DNA from: Eucalyptus grandis
Taxonomy: Eukaryota; Streptophyta; Magnoliopsida; Myrtales; Myrtaceae
Direction of reading: 5' to 3'
Assembly (NCBI RefSeq): GCF_016545825.1
Contig: NC_052613.1
Coordinates: 9,176,001-9,240,000 of the forward strand
Length of the DNA: 64,000 nt
Below the pieces are notes generated by a model, which was not told the DNA's origin, did no database searches, and saw only the letters and a program-made list of their open reading frames with translations. Numbering within the stretch: position 1 is the first letter of the stretch; the number at the start of each line of letters is the position of its first letter. Below are positions 10,341-21,900 of this stretch, piece after piece. A program made the translations under genes and the position numbers.

Positions 10341-11073
10341 GAGGAGGAGAAAAGCATCACCAAGTCCCATCTTATAAATTTAACAGATTAACAGTTGGAT
10401 AGTCTACTACAAAGATTAGTTCTACAAAATTGACGACCATGATGATCCTCGAGTTATCACTTACAGATATGACACAGAGACACACAAGGACATATAATAT
10501 GACACCACACCACACCACTCCAAATGTGCATACTAAGAAGTGAAATTAGGCTCATACTCACTCTCAAATTCCCAAAGTGCACTTGTTAGAATTAGGAGAG
10601 TACTCATATTTAAGGGTGACAATAGGAATTTTAATGTATATATAAATACTCATTGTTACTCTTTTTTTTTTTTATTGTGAATTTTCTTTTTTATTTTAGA
10701 ATTCAAATATTATATTTATTTATTATTCTTTAATAATTTAATAAGTTATATGAGAAGATAGTTTTCATACTATAGATATATGAAATCTTTTCCATCTTTA
10801 TCTTATCTCTCTCTGAGATATTTTTATTTTGGTTATATCTCTCTTATATTCAATCTTATCATGTCATAAGCAAGAACCAAATACAGGATAAGATAGAAAT
10901 TATTATATCCTAACTTTTATTGACTACAAAACTTAGCATAAACTCATACACTCTCGGATTTTCAAAGGCATTCACTAGACTCTACCGCTATTTTAGGGAT
11001 AGCGATTATGAATTCATTTATAAATAAAAGAAAATGAAACCTTTATAAATAATATAAAATACCCGAATGGAGA

Positions 11074-11125
<52 letters not shown>

Positions 11126-11655
11126 AAAGCTTAAATTTCTAAATGACAAAATTGCCCCCTCTCTAGCCATCGGAATAAGCAAGCTAATAAAGAGTCGATC
11201 GGCCGATCGGTTCAAACTCTTACTTGAGATTAAATAAAACTACTTCACACTTTTATTTGAGATAAATTCTACTTTTAACCTTCTTTTAAGGAAACAACCA
11301 TACTCAAAACCCTTATTACAAAATTTTCCCTTTATAATATATTTTTTTATAGAATATTCAAAATAATAAATCACACATTTATTTAACTACTTAAATTTAT
11401 AAAATAATTAGTAATAATTTCATAAATTCTCCTATAATATCATAATAAGACGTCTTATTTTCATCATATTTAACCTTCCCCACCCCCCCGCGGGCGGAAA
11501 AAGGGAATCAAAAGGCTCCGATTTAAAGAGCGGTCCACCATTTCAAAGATTGGACACTACTACATTGGCGATGGATTATCTTAATGCGCGCGCATCACGC
11601 TTTCACTTGTTCAAGTTATCTTGTCAACGAACTAACGGTATGGATCAAGCCACGC
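10341..11655. other. Intergenic, AT-rich, no gene
   Basis: No coding signal. It holds a (GA)n run of about 50 bases at 11071-11122 and two GATAAGAT/ATCTTATC-rich stretches near 10850-10900 that recur near 31390 and 32500. From about 11490 the sequence belongs to the duplicated block described next. Confidence 0.4.
11071..11122. repeat. (GA)n microsatellite
   Basis: About 26 GA units with one C interruption. Confidence 0.95.
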
Positions 11656-12990
11656 GTCCAAATCGAAAATCTTTCATGGTCTTGTCAAATCATTCGCACG
11701 TGAAAAACCATCGTAAAAAGAAAGGCAGCGAGACTTCCAAAAGGAGTCCTCACGGTCGTTTAACAATTCTTTTTGGCGCGCGTTTCATGCGCTCGTGTGA
11801 AAAGCAAGATACACGGTTTCAAACATCGAGAAGAATGACCTGGACATCACCTTCATAATCTATAAGAACCTTCTCAAATTAAATATAACACGCGGAATAT
11901 AAAAAGAAAAATAATGGTGAATCTCATTCGTCATTAACATATCACTTAGCGAATGCGAAAAAAATTTAGGCTCCGTTCATTTCACGGAAAATAATTTCGA
12001 GAAAACGTTTTCGAATTTTCCGACATTCGTTTCACAAAAAATAAATTATTTGAGAAAATATTTTCCATCAAAAGAAAAAAATCTTCTAAAATAAGGGAAA
12101 ATGTTTTTCACTTTTTTTCCATTTTTGAAAAGTAGAAAACATTTTCCTCACTTGATCTCTCTTACCTCACATCTTTACAAATCCTCACTTCTTCCTCCCC
12201 TTTCTTCTTCTTCTTTTCTTTTTTTCATTCGAATTATTTTTTAATTTTCTTCTTCTTTTGTCTTTTTCTTTTCTTTTTTTTCTTTGTTTCTCATCTTCTT
12301 CTTTCTTGGGTAATCTCACGCTCGCCAAACTAATGAACGGAAAATGTTTTCCTTACCAACATACCGGAAAAATATTTTTTAAAACATTTTTAGATTTTAG
12401 CCGAACACTAAAAAATATTGTTATATTTCTGGGAAAATATTTTCCGGAAATGATCAATTTTATGCAAAACGAACGGACCCTTAATTTCACGGTAAAAATG
12501 AAGTGGGGAGTAAATCACGTGGTGAATCAATGAGGAACTTTTTGGTTGAGAGGAGGGAGCGGCCACCGCCGCCGCCCCCTCGAGTTTGCCAGTGTTCTAT
12601 CGTAATGGTGGAGTGAGATTAGAGTGGTGGAGTGTATCTTATCACCTTTTGTTTTTCTTCTTTTCTTAACGTGAGGATTACTTTCATTATAATTTTAGTA
12701 GTTAATAATACTGGTTAGAGCGAAAATCATACTTTCTAATGCCAAGTTGACGACAAAAATATAGCAATTTCCTAATTACTTACGCATTTATAATCAATTT
12801 TTTAATGCCAAAAAAATTATCAATCGCAAATCCATAATGTGTGATTTTACACCTTTTTCATTTGAAAAAGACACTAACGACGAAGAGCAAAGACCATCCT
12901 TTTGGTAATTTATCTTTCTCAGAAGATTCTGGATAAACACTCAATATTTTTCCATCCTCATGCAAATTCATACAATTTTACCACTAAAAT
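11656..12990 (+). repeat. Duplicated block, copy A
   Basis: It begins at GTCCAAATCGAAAATCTTTC and aligns in order with 14340-15225: ACACGGTTTCAAACATC, CTGGACATCACCTTCATAAT, CATATCACTTAGCG, then AATGCCAAGTTGACG and CCTTTTGGTAATTTA. The best stretch (11760-11960 against 14440-14635) is close to 90 percent alike by eye. A MITE (11969-12480) interrupts this copy and is absent from copy B. The frame at 11550-11858 and its twin at 14277-14537 are explained by the DNA duplication. Confidence 0.8.
11969..12480. mobile_element. PIF/Harbinger (Tourist)-like MITE, 512 bp, TTA target duplication
   Basis: The ends are GGCTCCGTTCATTT and, inverted, GGGTCCGTTCGTTT, with TTA directly outside on both sides (11966-11968, 12481-12483). 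The arms contain repeated GGAAAATATTTTCC-like palindromes and the centre is a TTC-rich tract. The 3-bp TTA duplication and GG(G/C)TCCGTT ends fit non-autonomous PIF/Harbinger elements. Copy B of the host block lacks it. Confidence 0.75.
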
Positions 12991-14139
12991 CAAGAAAAAA
13001 AAGTTTTAAAAAATATATATGTCTATATATTCTCCTCGAAAGAAATAAAGACCCTACCTACCGGCCGTTTCTTATGATGGGTAAAAACGAAATGATTACT
13101 AATCTAGAAATCTTGTAATTGTTGTATTAGTAACGAAACACTTCACGCCATGATTAGAGTCTGCTCAGAATTAGATACTCTTCACGATTCTGCTCAGAAT
13201 TAGATATCCTTCACGAGTAAAACGTTCCTGCTTAGGAGTTGCTATGCTGTCCATGCGAGCATATGAAGGTCATGATGCGATGGACCGAGTTTTTCCTCAG
13301 CATTAAAATGAGAGCTAATCATTCCCTTCTTCGACTTTCCATTGACGTGGAATTCAACATAGGTATCGGGTTGAAAGATGTTTTACAGCGAAAATGACAT
13401 TTATGCAACCCATCTCGAAAGTGTCAGTTCATGCAAGCGTAAAAAATTTCTCCATTTTGTATGAATAATGAAAATACCAAAATAAATTGGTAAAAACTTG
13501 GCAATCCTATGGCGGTGGTCGATAAAGACGATTGGCGACCAAAATCTAGTGGTTGTAATTTTACATAAAGTAATCGTTTGGCAATAATAGTATTAATCAT
13601 GTTGCGGTTGTGCGATGGTACGTGCCAATTCATGTTGATCTCTTCACTTTTGTTGCGGTTCCTCTTAACAATAGGTTCATTTTTTGTTAAGTGAGCTAAT
13701 GGGCTCCGTGAGTAATTAGAAAAAATAAATAAATACAAAAATTTATACTTCAATTTCGAAAATTGTTACCAAATGCATTTTTATTCTTTTTCTCTTTTAA
13801 GAATATAAATTACTTTATTTTACTCAAAAATTATTTTCAAAATAAAAATAGGAAAAACTATTTATGAAAAGAAATAATATTATAAAATGAAAAAAACGTT
13901 ATTATGAAACGGCATCCTTAGTTTAACCCTTGTGGGCACGAAATGCAGGTCTTCCGAATGGAGAAACCCTTATCGGAGGACTTCCACAGCAGAAACTGAA
14001 AATATTAATAATGGTCGCAAAATTCAATGGAACAATACGGCTCGACACTCAAGAAATTTGTTAAGAGACGCTTTTTTAAATAACAACGCAGTTAAACCCT
14101 ATCCATCCGAATGAGATTAAAAAAAAAAAGCATTTTATG
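12991..14139. other. Intergenic between duplicated blocks
   Basis: No supported gene. It contains a 29-bp tandem pair (13160-13188 and 13189-13217, TCTGCTCAGAATTAGATA core) and, at about 13715-13920, a fragment ending in the inverse of TAAGGATGCCGTTTCA. That fragment resembles the right arm of the 3846-5240 element (5030-5240), so it is probably another hAT-like MITE end. Confidence 0.45.
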
Positions 14140-14149
14140 TCTAAAATAT

Positions 14150-14337
14150 ATAATGACAAACACTGATTTAAAATTTGACGTTAACAAATATCTCTTACTT
14201 TCTTACAATCAATGAAGCAGATACTAATGAATTTTTCTCCATTGTAATGTATTCATCTATTACAAAATACTAAAGAATGGGAAGTTCAAAGTATATTAGA
14301 CAGTCACATTCCTATTTATTTTATTTGAACTTAAACT
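14150..14337 (+). mobile_element. Second copy of the 5.6-5.8 kb repeat, inverted relative to it
   Basis: ATCAATGAAGCAGATACTAA, TTACAAAATACTAAAGAAT and AAGTTCAAAGTATAT recur as their reverse complements at 5690-5800. Identity is high (about 85-90 percent by eye over about 120 bp). The match ends at about 14337, precisely where duplicated block B begins, so this sequence marks the block edge. Confidence 0.7.
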
Positions 14338-14339
14338 AC

Positions 14340-15225
14340 GGTCCAAACGAAACTCTTTCATTGTCGGAACATTCACGCGTGAAAAATCCTCGTAAAAGAA
14401 AGGCAGCAAGACTCCAAAAGGAGAGTCCTCGCTGTTGTTTAACATTTCTTTTTGGCGTGCGTTTCGTGCGCTCGTGTGAAAAGCAAGATACACGGTTTCA
14501 AACATCAGGAAGAATGATCTGGACATCACCTTCATAATCTATAAGAACCTTCTCAAATTAAATGTAACACGTGGGATATAATAGGAAAACAATGGTGAGT
14601 CTCATTCGTCATTAATATATCACTTAGCGGATGCAAAAAAATAAAAAATAATAATAATAATAATAATTTCAAGGTGGAAAGGAAGCAAGGAATTAATCAA
14701 AATGAGAACTGGTGATGAACTTTTCAATCGAGAGGTGAGGGCTACCAACCCCGTCGCCACAGCAATATAATTTTATCCAACGATCTGAGATTTATCGGCT
14801 TTAAATACCATTTCATTGTAAAAAAGAAATACAAATGTTTATATGGCGAATATTCAAGATATATCCTCTTGTTTTTCCTTTTTAGGGAGAGCTTACTCAA
14901 CACAAGGATTACTGGCATTATATCTTTAGAAATTACTAATAATAGATAGAGTGAAAATTATACTTACTAATGCCAAGTTAACGGCAAAAAACAGTAATTT
15001 CCCAATCCCTACCACATTTATAATCAATTTTTTTTATACAAAAAGCTTATTAATCATAATCTATTTTATTTGATTTTATACCTCTTTTTTTTTCCTTTGA
15101 AAAGACACTAACGAGGAAGAGAAAAGGCACCCTTTTGGTCATTTACCTTTCTCAAAAGATTTTGGATTACGCTCATAACCCTTTTCAGCCTCATGCAAGC
15201 TCATGCAATCTCATCATTAAATTCA
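14340..15225 (+). repeat. Duplicated block, copy B
   Basis: The counterpart of copy A without the Harbinger-type MITE. Around the would-be insertion site it reads AATAATTTCAAGG where copy A reads TTAATTTCACGG after its MITE. A small ATA/ATT expansion (about 14640-14670) lies at that point. Confidence 0.8.
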
Positions 15226-15342
15226 GGAAAAATAAAAATTAAAAATTAAAAATAAAAATAAAGGAAAGAGGAGAGAAAACGTTGTGCCTCGACCTCAACA
15301 ACGAGGGAGGAACTTTAATACTAGCGCAGCTATCCACATTTG

Positions 15343-15535
15343 GTTATAATTAATTTTTTTAATGCCAAAAAAATTATTAATCGCAAGTCAATTTTGTGTG
15401 ATTTTACACCTTTTTTCATCGAAGGGCAAAGACCATCCTTTTAGTCATTTATCTTTCTCAAAAGATTTTGGATAAACACTCAATATTTTTCCATCCTCAT
15501 GCAAATTCATAAAATTTTTATCACTAAAATCAGAA
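15343..15535 (+). repeat. Duplicated block, partial copy C
   Basis: Only the 3' part is present: AATGCCAAAAAAATTATTAA, GTGTGATTTTACACC, GGCAAAGACCATCCTTTT and CACTCAATATTTTTCCATCC. It is closer to copy A than to copy B and has lost a short piece around the GAAAAAGACACTAACGA word. It ends about 380 bp before the VQ TATA box. Confidence 0.8.
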
Positions 15536-15918
15536 AAAAAAAAGTAATAAAAATAAATAAATAAATAAGGAGGAAAGAGCAGAGAGAAAACCTATGCGCC
15601 CTCGGGCCCCAGCCATATTTTTCCCGCCAAATCCGCCTCCACCGGCCGACCCGAAACCCCGCAGACGCCGCCACGTGGCAGACTCCCCAACGGCCTCCCC
15701 CTGCAAAATCTCAACCTTCGGGCGGGCCACGTCATCACCCAACGGTCCCTCCTTCCCCCCTTCCCACTTGTCATCTCCCCTCTCCACACGATACTGACCC
15801 CAAAAACAAACTCCAGGTGCTCAATATTCCATCCCCGCCACGTGGAGGTCCTTCATTCGATAGCGGGAGTCCCCACCGGTGGGCCCGCCCGCAGGCGATC
15901 TTTCGGGCCCGCGACTCC

Positions 15919-15925
15919 TATAAAA
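15919..15925 (+). promoter_or_regulatory. TATA box of the VQ gene
   Basis: TATAAAA in a GC-rich setting (CTCCTATAAAACGCGCG), about 235 bp before the ATG. The inferred leader (about 15950-16160) is A-rich in the middle (16019-16065). Confidence 0.65.
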
Positions 15926-16160
15926 CGCGCGTACCGCCTCGTGTCGATCGTCATCAACCACCAGATTCCAGCCCTCCCTCTCCAACCGAAGACAAAAAAA
16001 AGGCCACAGCAACGAAACAGAAAAAAAAGAAAAAAGAAAAAAAGGAAAATATCCGAAAATATATTTTTCTCTCTTAGCTGTTTTGAAAAAGCTGCAAAAA
16101 AAGAGGAGCTTCTTCTTCGTCGCCTTCTTCCTGAACCTGCCATTCCCGATCGCGCAGACC

Positions 16161-16937
16161 ATGAGCCCCGCCCATCTCGACGACCACCACCACCACCACC
16201 GCCACGCCCCTCCGTTCCCGCCGCCGCTGAAGACGAACCGGGACTCCCGCTCCATCAAGAAGCCGTCGCCGCCCTCCTCCTCCTCCTCGACCACGGCCGC
16301 CGCTGCCGCCGCCGCCTCCGCCTCCGCCGCGAGGCCGTCGCACCAGCAGCAGCAGCAGCGCCACCCGGTGATCATCTACACGCACTCGCCGAAGATCATC
16401 CACACGCAGCCCCGCGACTTCATGGCGCTCGTCCAGAAGCTCACCGGCCTCTCCCGCTCGTCCCCCGACGACGAGCCGAAGCCGACGCAGACGCCGACGC
16501 AGCAGCCGGCAAACGAGGCCGCCGCCGCCGCCGCCGCGGCCAACAGCGGCGACGGCGACGACGGCGACGCGAAGAGCTCGAAGGCCGCCGCGGCCGCTGG
16601 CGGGGGCCCCGGCGAGGACAACGAGTGCTCGTCGGTGATCACGGAGGAGAACTGCAGCAGCAGCGTCGGGGACGGCAGCCAGGTGAACTCCTGCTTCGCC
16701 GCCGCCGCCGCCGCCGCGCCGCCCACCTTCGAGGCCGCGAACGGCGGCGGCGCGTATCTGAGTAATCATCTTCCGTTTTTGCCGAATAATGCGGCGGATT
16801 TCCTGTGCTCGAACCCGCCTAATTTCTATGATTTCAACGAGGCGACGGCGTTTGGTTTTCCGGGGAACGGCATGAGGACGACGAACTACATGTCCTACTC
16901 CAGTTTTGAAAGGACGAACAATTTTCGCGAATTTTGA
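16161..16937 (+). CDS. VQ motif-containing protein (VQ8/VQ20-like)
   Basis: A single-exon gene encoding 258 aa. The VQ motif DFMALVQKLTG is at about residues 86-96, preceded by VIIYTHSPKIIHTQPR, the extended signature of the VQ8/VQ20-type subgroup. VQ proteins bind WRKY transcription factors through this motif and act as nuclear or plastid co-regulators in defence and growth. The rest is low complexity: poly-His (9-13), Ser/Ala runs (39-57), poly-Gln (62-66), Ala runs near 130-150 and 190, and a Ser/Asn/Phe-rich C-terminus. The frame is open upstream to 16083, but I start at 16161 because those residues are encoded in the A-rich leader. The first 600 coding bases are very GC-rich and the last 170 are not. 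That bias keeps other frames open on both strands over this gene. Family call firm; subgroup likely. Confidence 0.9.
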   Translation: MSPAHLDDHHHHHRHAPPFPPPLKTNRDSRSIKKPSPPSSSSSTTAAAAAAASASAARPSHQQQQQRHPVIIYTHSPKIIHTQPRDFMALVQKLTGLSRSSPDDEPKPTQTPTQQPANEAAAAAAAANSGDGDDGDAKSSKAAAAAGGGPGEDNECSSVITEENCSSSVGDGSQVNSCFAAAAAAAPPTFEAANGGGAYLSNHLPFLPNNAADFLCSNPPNFYDFNEATAFGFPGNGMRTTNYMSYSSFERTNNFREF

Positions 16938-18645
16938 AAAAAAAATAGAAAATATTTTTTTGGGTCTCGAAATCTGGTTTTTCGATTTTTATTTCTTTTT
17001 AATTAAGCATCGATACGTGTGAGAAATTTATTAATTCTTTTTCATTGGGCGTTTTCTGGGGATCCGTTGAATGCCAATAAGAAATTTCAAATATTTTGCT
17101 GAATAATATAGACGAACCTTCTCACAGAAGATGAAATTATTCGCATGTTATTTTTCCCCTTCTTCACTCCATTTTTGTAAATAGTACCTTTTTTTTTCAT
17201 CCTTTTTCTCTTTTCGTTCCCGTTAGAGATTTTTCAATGTATCGGAGCAGGAATGAAACCCAGCTGTTCTTCTTGTGAAATTTTTGGTGTTCTTTGTCAA
17301 TTGATTGAAGCCGCCCTCGAATTATCTTTAGAATTTCTCTTAGATTCGAATCCATATAACTGATGAGAGAACTAGAATAGATGTTTTCCGTTTCCTACTC
17401 TCACGAGCCCAGATCCTTGCATTCTAATCAATCTCTAATTCTAATCTTCCTCCCCAATTTGATATCACAGTGCCGGTATAGAGCGAAATTTCGTTAGATA
17501 CCGGGACTCTTTGCAATATTTGATTGATCATGTGCGGTGATTGTGACTTACTAGTACACATACGTGTTGGTTTTGGAATCATTGAAATCGATGCGATGAA
17601 ATTACCTTTAAGAGCATTCGAGGATCATTAACTGTCAATATTTGTAGAGAAATTCCAAGTAGTGTCCTGGACGTACGTGAGATGAATGTAGTATACATGC
17701 TACAGTGCAGTTTGCATGTTCAATTGAGTGTATGCAATAGTAGTCCAATGAGATGAGACTGCAAAAAGGATGTAATGCTTCTTGCCACTCGCCAGAACCT
17801 GAATAAGCTTTTTTGCTTTCCATTTTTATAACCCAGGATAAAAAAAATATTGTAATTATCATGATCAATCCTATGATTGTCTCCTGCCTAGGAACCTCCC
17901 AAACAGGATCAATTCCCGGCAGTTCCCAGTTTGTGGAGCTGGGAATTGACCCTGTTAATCATGGAACTGAACCGATCGATCCAAGCCAGTTCCGGTGTCA
18001 ATCTAGAAATCAGCTGAGTGCTTCATCTTACCAAGCTTCTCGATCACTCTAGCCTCAGAAATGAGAAGATCTTCCGGAAGACGATACTACCATCTCCTTC
18101 TTGAGTGAAGTTGACAGTCCTGCGGACACCCTCGCCTACTCCTAAGGACAAGAACGGCCCTCACCATCTTTCCGTTTTGATCTAGACAGGAGAACTAGTT
18201 CGACTAAGCAATCGTGCACTGAGCTTGAACAAAGAAAGAAACAAGACAAGAACAGATGGTCGTTCCAAAATGCGTGAAAAGGTAAATATAAATTAACCCC
18301 GAAACACAAGCATAAAGAAACGGTCCAAAAAATTGGACTCTATTTATGCAAAACTCTTCTCTTACTCACTTCAAAAGAATCAGTATACTTAGTAATTCCG
18401 TCCGTTGGGTTCCACACAAGAAACCAGGAACAACCCAGAACCTGCCAATTCAGTCCAATTACTGGGTTGGACAGGGTTTGGTGCTCATCCCTATTTCAAA
18501 TCAGTTATAAATCATCATTTTCCCTTTCAATATTACAGCTCCTATAGTTATCTATGTTCTTTTTGCCCCATTCAATTTTTGAGGACATACACAGATTGGA
18601 GAAGATGTAATGTACAAAAACTGTGCACGCGCGTAATTACAGCAT
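16938..18645. other. Intergenic, VQ 3' UTR to DUF639 3' end
   Basis: The first few hundred bases are likely the VQ 3' UTR. Between about 17820 and 18500 there is a degraded repeat with GGGTTCC, CCAGGAAC and TTCCCAG-type words in both orientations, probably a MITE. No coding gene is supported. Confidence 0.4.
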
Positions 18646-18961
18646 TTACTTTTTCTTCTTCTCTTCTTCCTTTCTTTCCACGATGACTGGAGCCGCTGGG
18701 ATACTGAACCACCAATCCCGCAGTCTCCTCATCAATCTTTCCGTGCCTTTTCTTCTGAAGGGAGAATATCTGGTGAAAATTTCCAAGAAAACGAGTAGCG
18801 CCGTGTACTTTCCAGGCAAAAAGGCGATTATCAAAGCTGAGACAATGAGAGCAAGGACAAGTTTCTCGCTAGCCTGGAGAACAGGAGCATTAAAAAATTT
18901 ATCTTAGTTCTGGAATAATCCAAACTGCTAAGAGTCAATCGACTATCGGCTGAAAACGAAC

Positions 18962-18997
<36 letters not shown>

Positions 18998-21900
18998 TGT
19001 TACCTGAGGAAGCGAAGAAAACAATAATGCACGTAGCTTGAGAAGGATTATGTTCCCATCCTGGACAAGCCCTTTGGCTAGAGAGATTCCATTGTGAACA
19101 GCCAAAAGCTGCTCGACTGCATTCTTCGCTGGTGGTGCCGTTACCTTAATCTCAAGAGCGGGCCTCCCTCGGTTTTGAAGCCGTGCGAGCATAACGAAAG
19201 CCACAATACCAGTGAGCACCAGTGCAGAGAAGTAGCCGAGCCACCCCCTGCAGTGAATTTCAAACAAGTCCAAACTCAAACCAACAAAAATAAATCTGTG
19301 CCTTATTATAACCTGTTCAAAAGCTCAATGATCCGACTTGGATTAGAAGAACCAAATCTGCCCTCGATGATTTTTAAGTTTGTGAAATTCGTTTGGTGGG
19401 AAGAGAAACAAAAAGAGGACCCCCCTAACTTCCTGCTCCCCTTTTAGGCTTGAACGATGTAGAAGAAAGTAAACGTTGTGCAACAAAACAAGAGTTACGA
19501 GATTGCATGTCTCGATGACAAGAAGGCTTTTCTCAAACAGTCAGAAAAAGGAACATTAACAAAGGAAGAGCACTCTTGTACAGCCATATTACCTGCAAAT
19601 GATGAAAGTGAAACTCAGACAGAATATCGAAGACTTCAAAGGATCATCCCAGTATGCCAGAGAAAGAAGCCAATTTCCAACTGCCTTAATGGGGAACATT
19701 AACTCCTACAAATGTTAAATAATTGATGAATTACTACGTAGTCTGCAGTTTTAAAGATGCTGGATGGGAGGGGGAGACACGAAGATAAGTACTTCAGCAT
19801 CATAAAAAGAAGCCTAAGAATGAAAACAAACACAAAACCATCTAGTGATACCTTCATTACTGCTAAATTTGTATCAATGCCGTTGACTTTAGCTCCATCA
19901 CAGGATTCTCGCGCCACTACCACTTCCTTGTAGTTGTCCCCAGATTCCTTTACTGCTCTTTCCAGAAAACTCAACTGCCCCACAGAGATCTCACCAACTG
20001 GAAGGCCTTCCTCACTGAGATGACTTGAACTGTTACCAGATAAAAAGCCCAAGTTGGAAATCATGGAGACAGATGACATTGAGTACATCCTTCTGTTGAA
20101 CTTAGAATTACTTCTGTCCGACTCCCTCAAGCATAACAGCTTTGCTAGTGCTTCCATTATTAAGTCTCCCCCTGGAAGTTGATCACAAAGACTGAACATC
20201 AAAAGAGCCTCATAGCAGAGAGGACCAGAGGTATTCATATTTTGAATGGCCTGTACACGCAAGATTCCAAGAATAGCCTTGGAAATTGCCTCATCCCTTT
20301 CAATACCAGTTATCTGGAATTTGTTTATGAACCTATGCACATAAAGAATCTCTCTGACAATTGCCAGCCAATAATCCCGGCGTTTATGACCTTTAATCTC
20401 AGGAAACTCGATAATGACTGGTTCTAATCTGCAAGAACTCAAGAAAGTCAACATCCAAACTCCTAAAAATAGGGAGAAATTCAGAGCCAACAAAGAAAGA
20501 CAGTTAAACACCTAAAAGAAAAAAGAAAAGAAAAAAGATCAGCTGAGACAAGCATAGTGTCATGCCTTACAAGGATACTGAATTGTACAAGATTGCCTTG
20601 TCAAATAATCGAGTACCCAATGGACCAGTCACCTCTGCTCGAACAACTTGTTCTAGTTCATCTGACAAGTCATATCTCTTTGCCTTGTCATAGGATACTA
20701 CTTGAAAAGCTTCAAAGTAAAGTGCATGATCTGTCAGGGTAAGCCGACCTACACAACCAATAACAGTAACTAAGTGGACATCCAATGCAAACGGAGATGT
20801 GAATTCTTCTCCACTATAGAACTTCCATGTTTCAAAGTATGTGCTCTTATGGTGTCATGCTACACACCTCAATATGCACAAGCCAGTTTGACCAGGTAGC
20901 AACAGTGATATGTAGTCATCTTAGCTTATGCTTGTTTACTCACAGTAAGATAGGTTAGAAAACTGATTACAACGTATAGAGGTACTTACCAGGCCATGTG
21001 GATCTTCCAACATGTTCAAGAATTGGCTGACTGGCGATTTTTCCACCTACTTCAAGGACCTGCTCTCCTCTCAAGGATCTGACAGCAGAAAGGCGGGATG
21101 AAGCTGTCTGGCTCTTCAATCTCCTCAGAGCTCTATGAATTGATAAATGCAAGTGCCAAACCTAATGAGTGATTAGTAGCCAATAACATGCCTACAAGAA
21201 ACTATATAGTGTGGCGGTACCAAACAAAAAACTCATACACATTTGCCTCTGAACATTTCCTCATTAATAGTAATAAATGCTGCATGTTTATCAATCAAGA
21301 GTAGATAGTATACTGCATACATATTTATTAGAATATTATCTAGAAGCTTACTTACAAGCCAAAAAATATGAGTTCAAACCTTATCCATAGTAAATTGCCT
21401 CTCAGACAGACTAAAATCAGTTACAAAATTACCATTATGTTCTGTACTTTAGTTATCTACCCTCTAATTTAAAAATTTGATACTTAAATCAGCATATCAG
21501 TAACACATCCCTGGACGATATGCTGCTGAAACTACAGTATTTAACATCATTACAAGAAGCAACAATTAAGATTCTCATGGCCGTAGGTATTTCGAAAAGA
21601 ATAATTAGCCAATTGTCAACAACAACCGTCAAGGATGACAGAAATGTAAACAGAGGAAGGACATCAGATATCAAACGGAGAGGATATACCTTTCTAATGC
21701 AGAAAGGAACTTGTCATAGATGGGAAATTTGAGCCTTCCACCAGTTGAAGTGCTAAGCACCTCAAAAAGATTTTTGCAAATAATCACATTGGCAATAATA
21801 GGAATGGCAGGAGCTATACGAGAGAAAGCCTCTGCTCCAACTGAAACATTTTCATCTACCTATTGGCAATGAGATGAAAAGTAACATAAAAATGCACAAA

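Noticed and set aside
11550..14537. Similar small ORFs at 11550-11858 and 14277-14537, suggesting a gene pair
   Set aside because: Their shared C-terminus is explained by the block duplication at DNA level. N-termini differ, there are indels of one and two bases nearby, and no motif is present.
15842..16769. Long frames on + (307 aa) and - (231 aa, 184 aa) over the VQ gene
   Set aside because: They are rich in Arg/Ala or Gly/Arg with no motif, and exist because the GC-rich VQ coding sequence lacks stop codons in other frames. The VQ motif is only in the 16161 frame.
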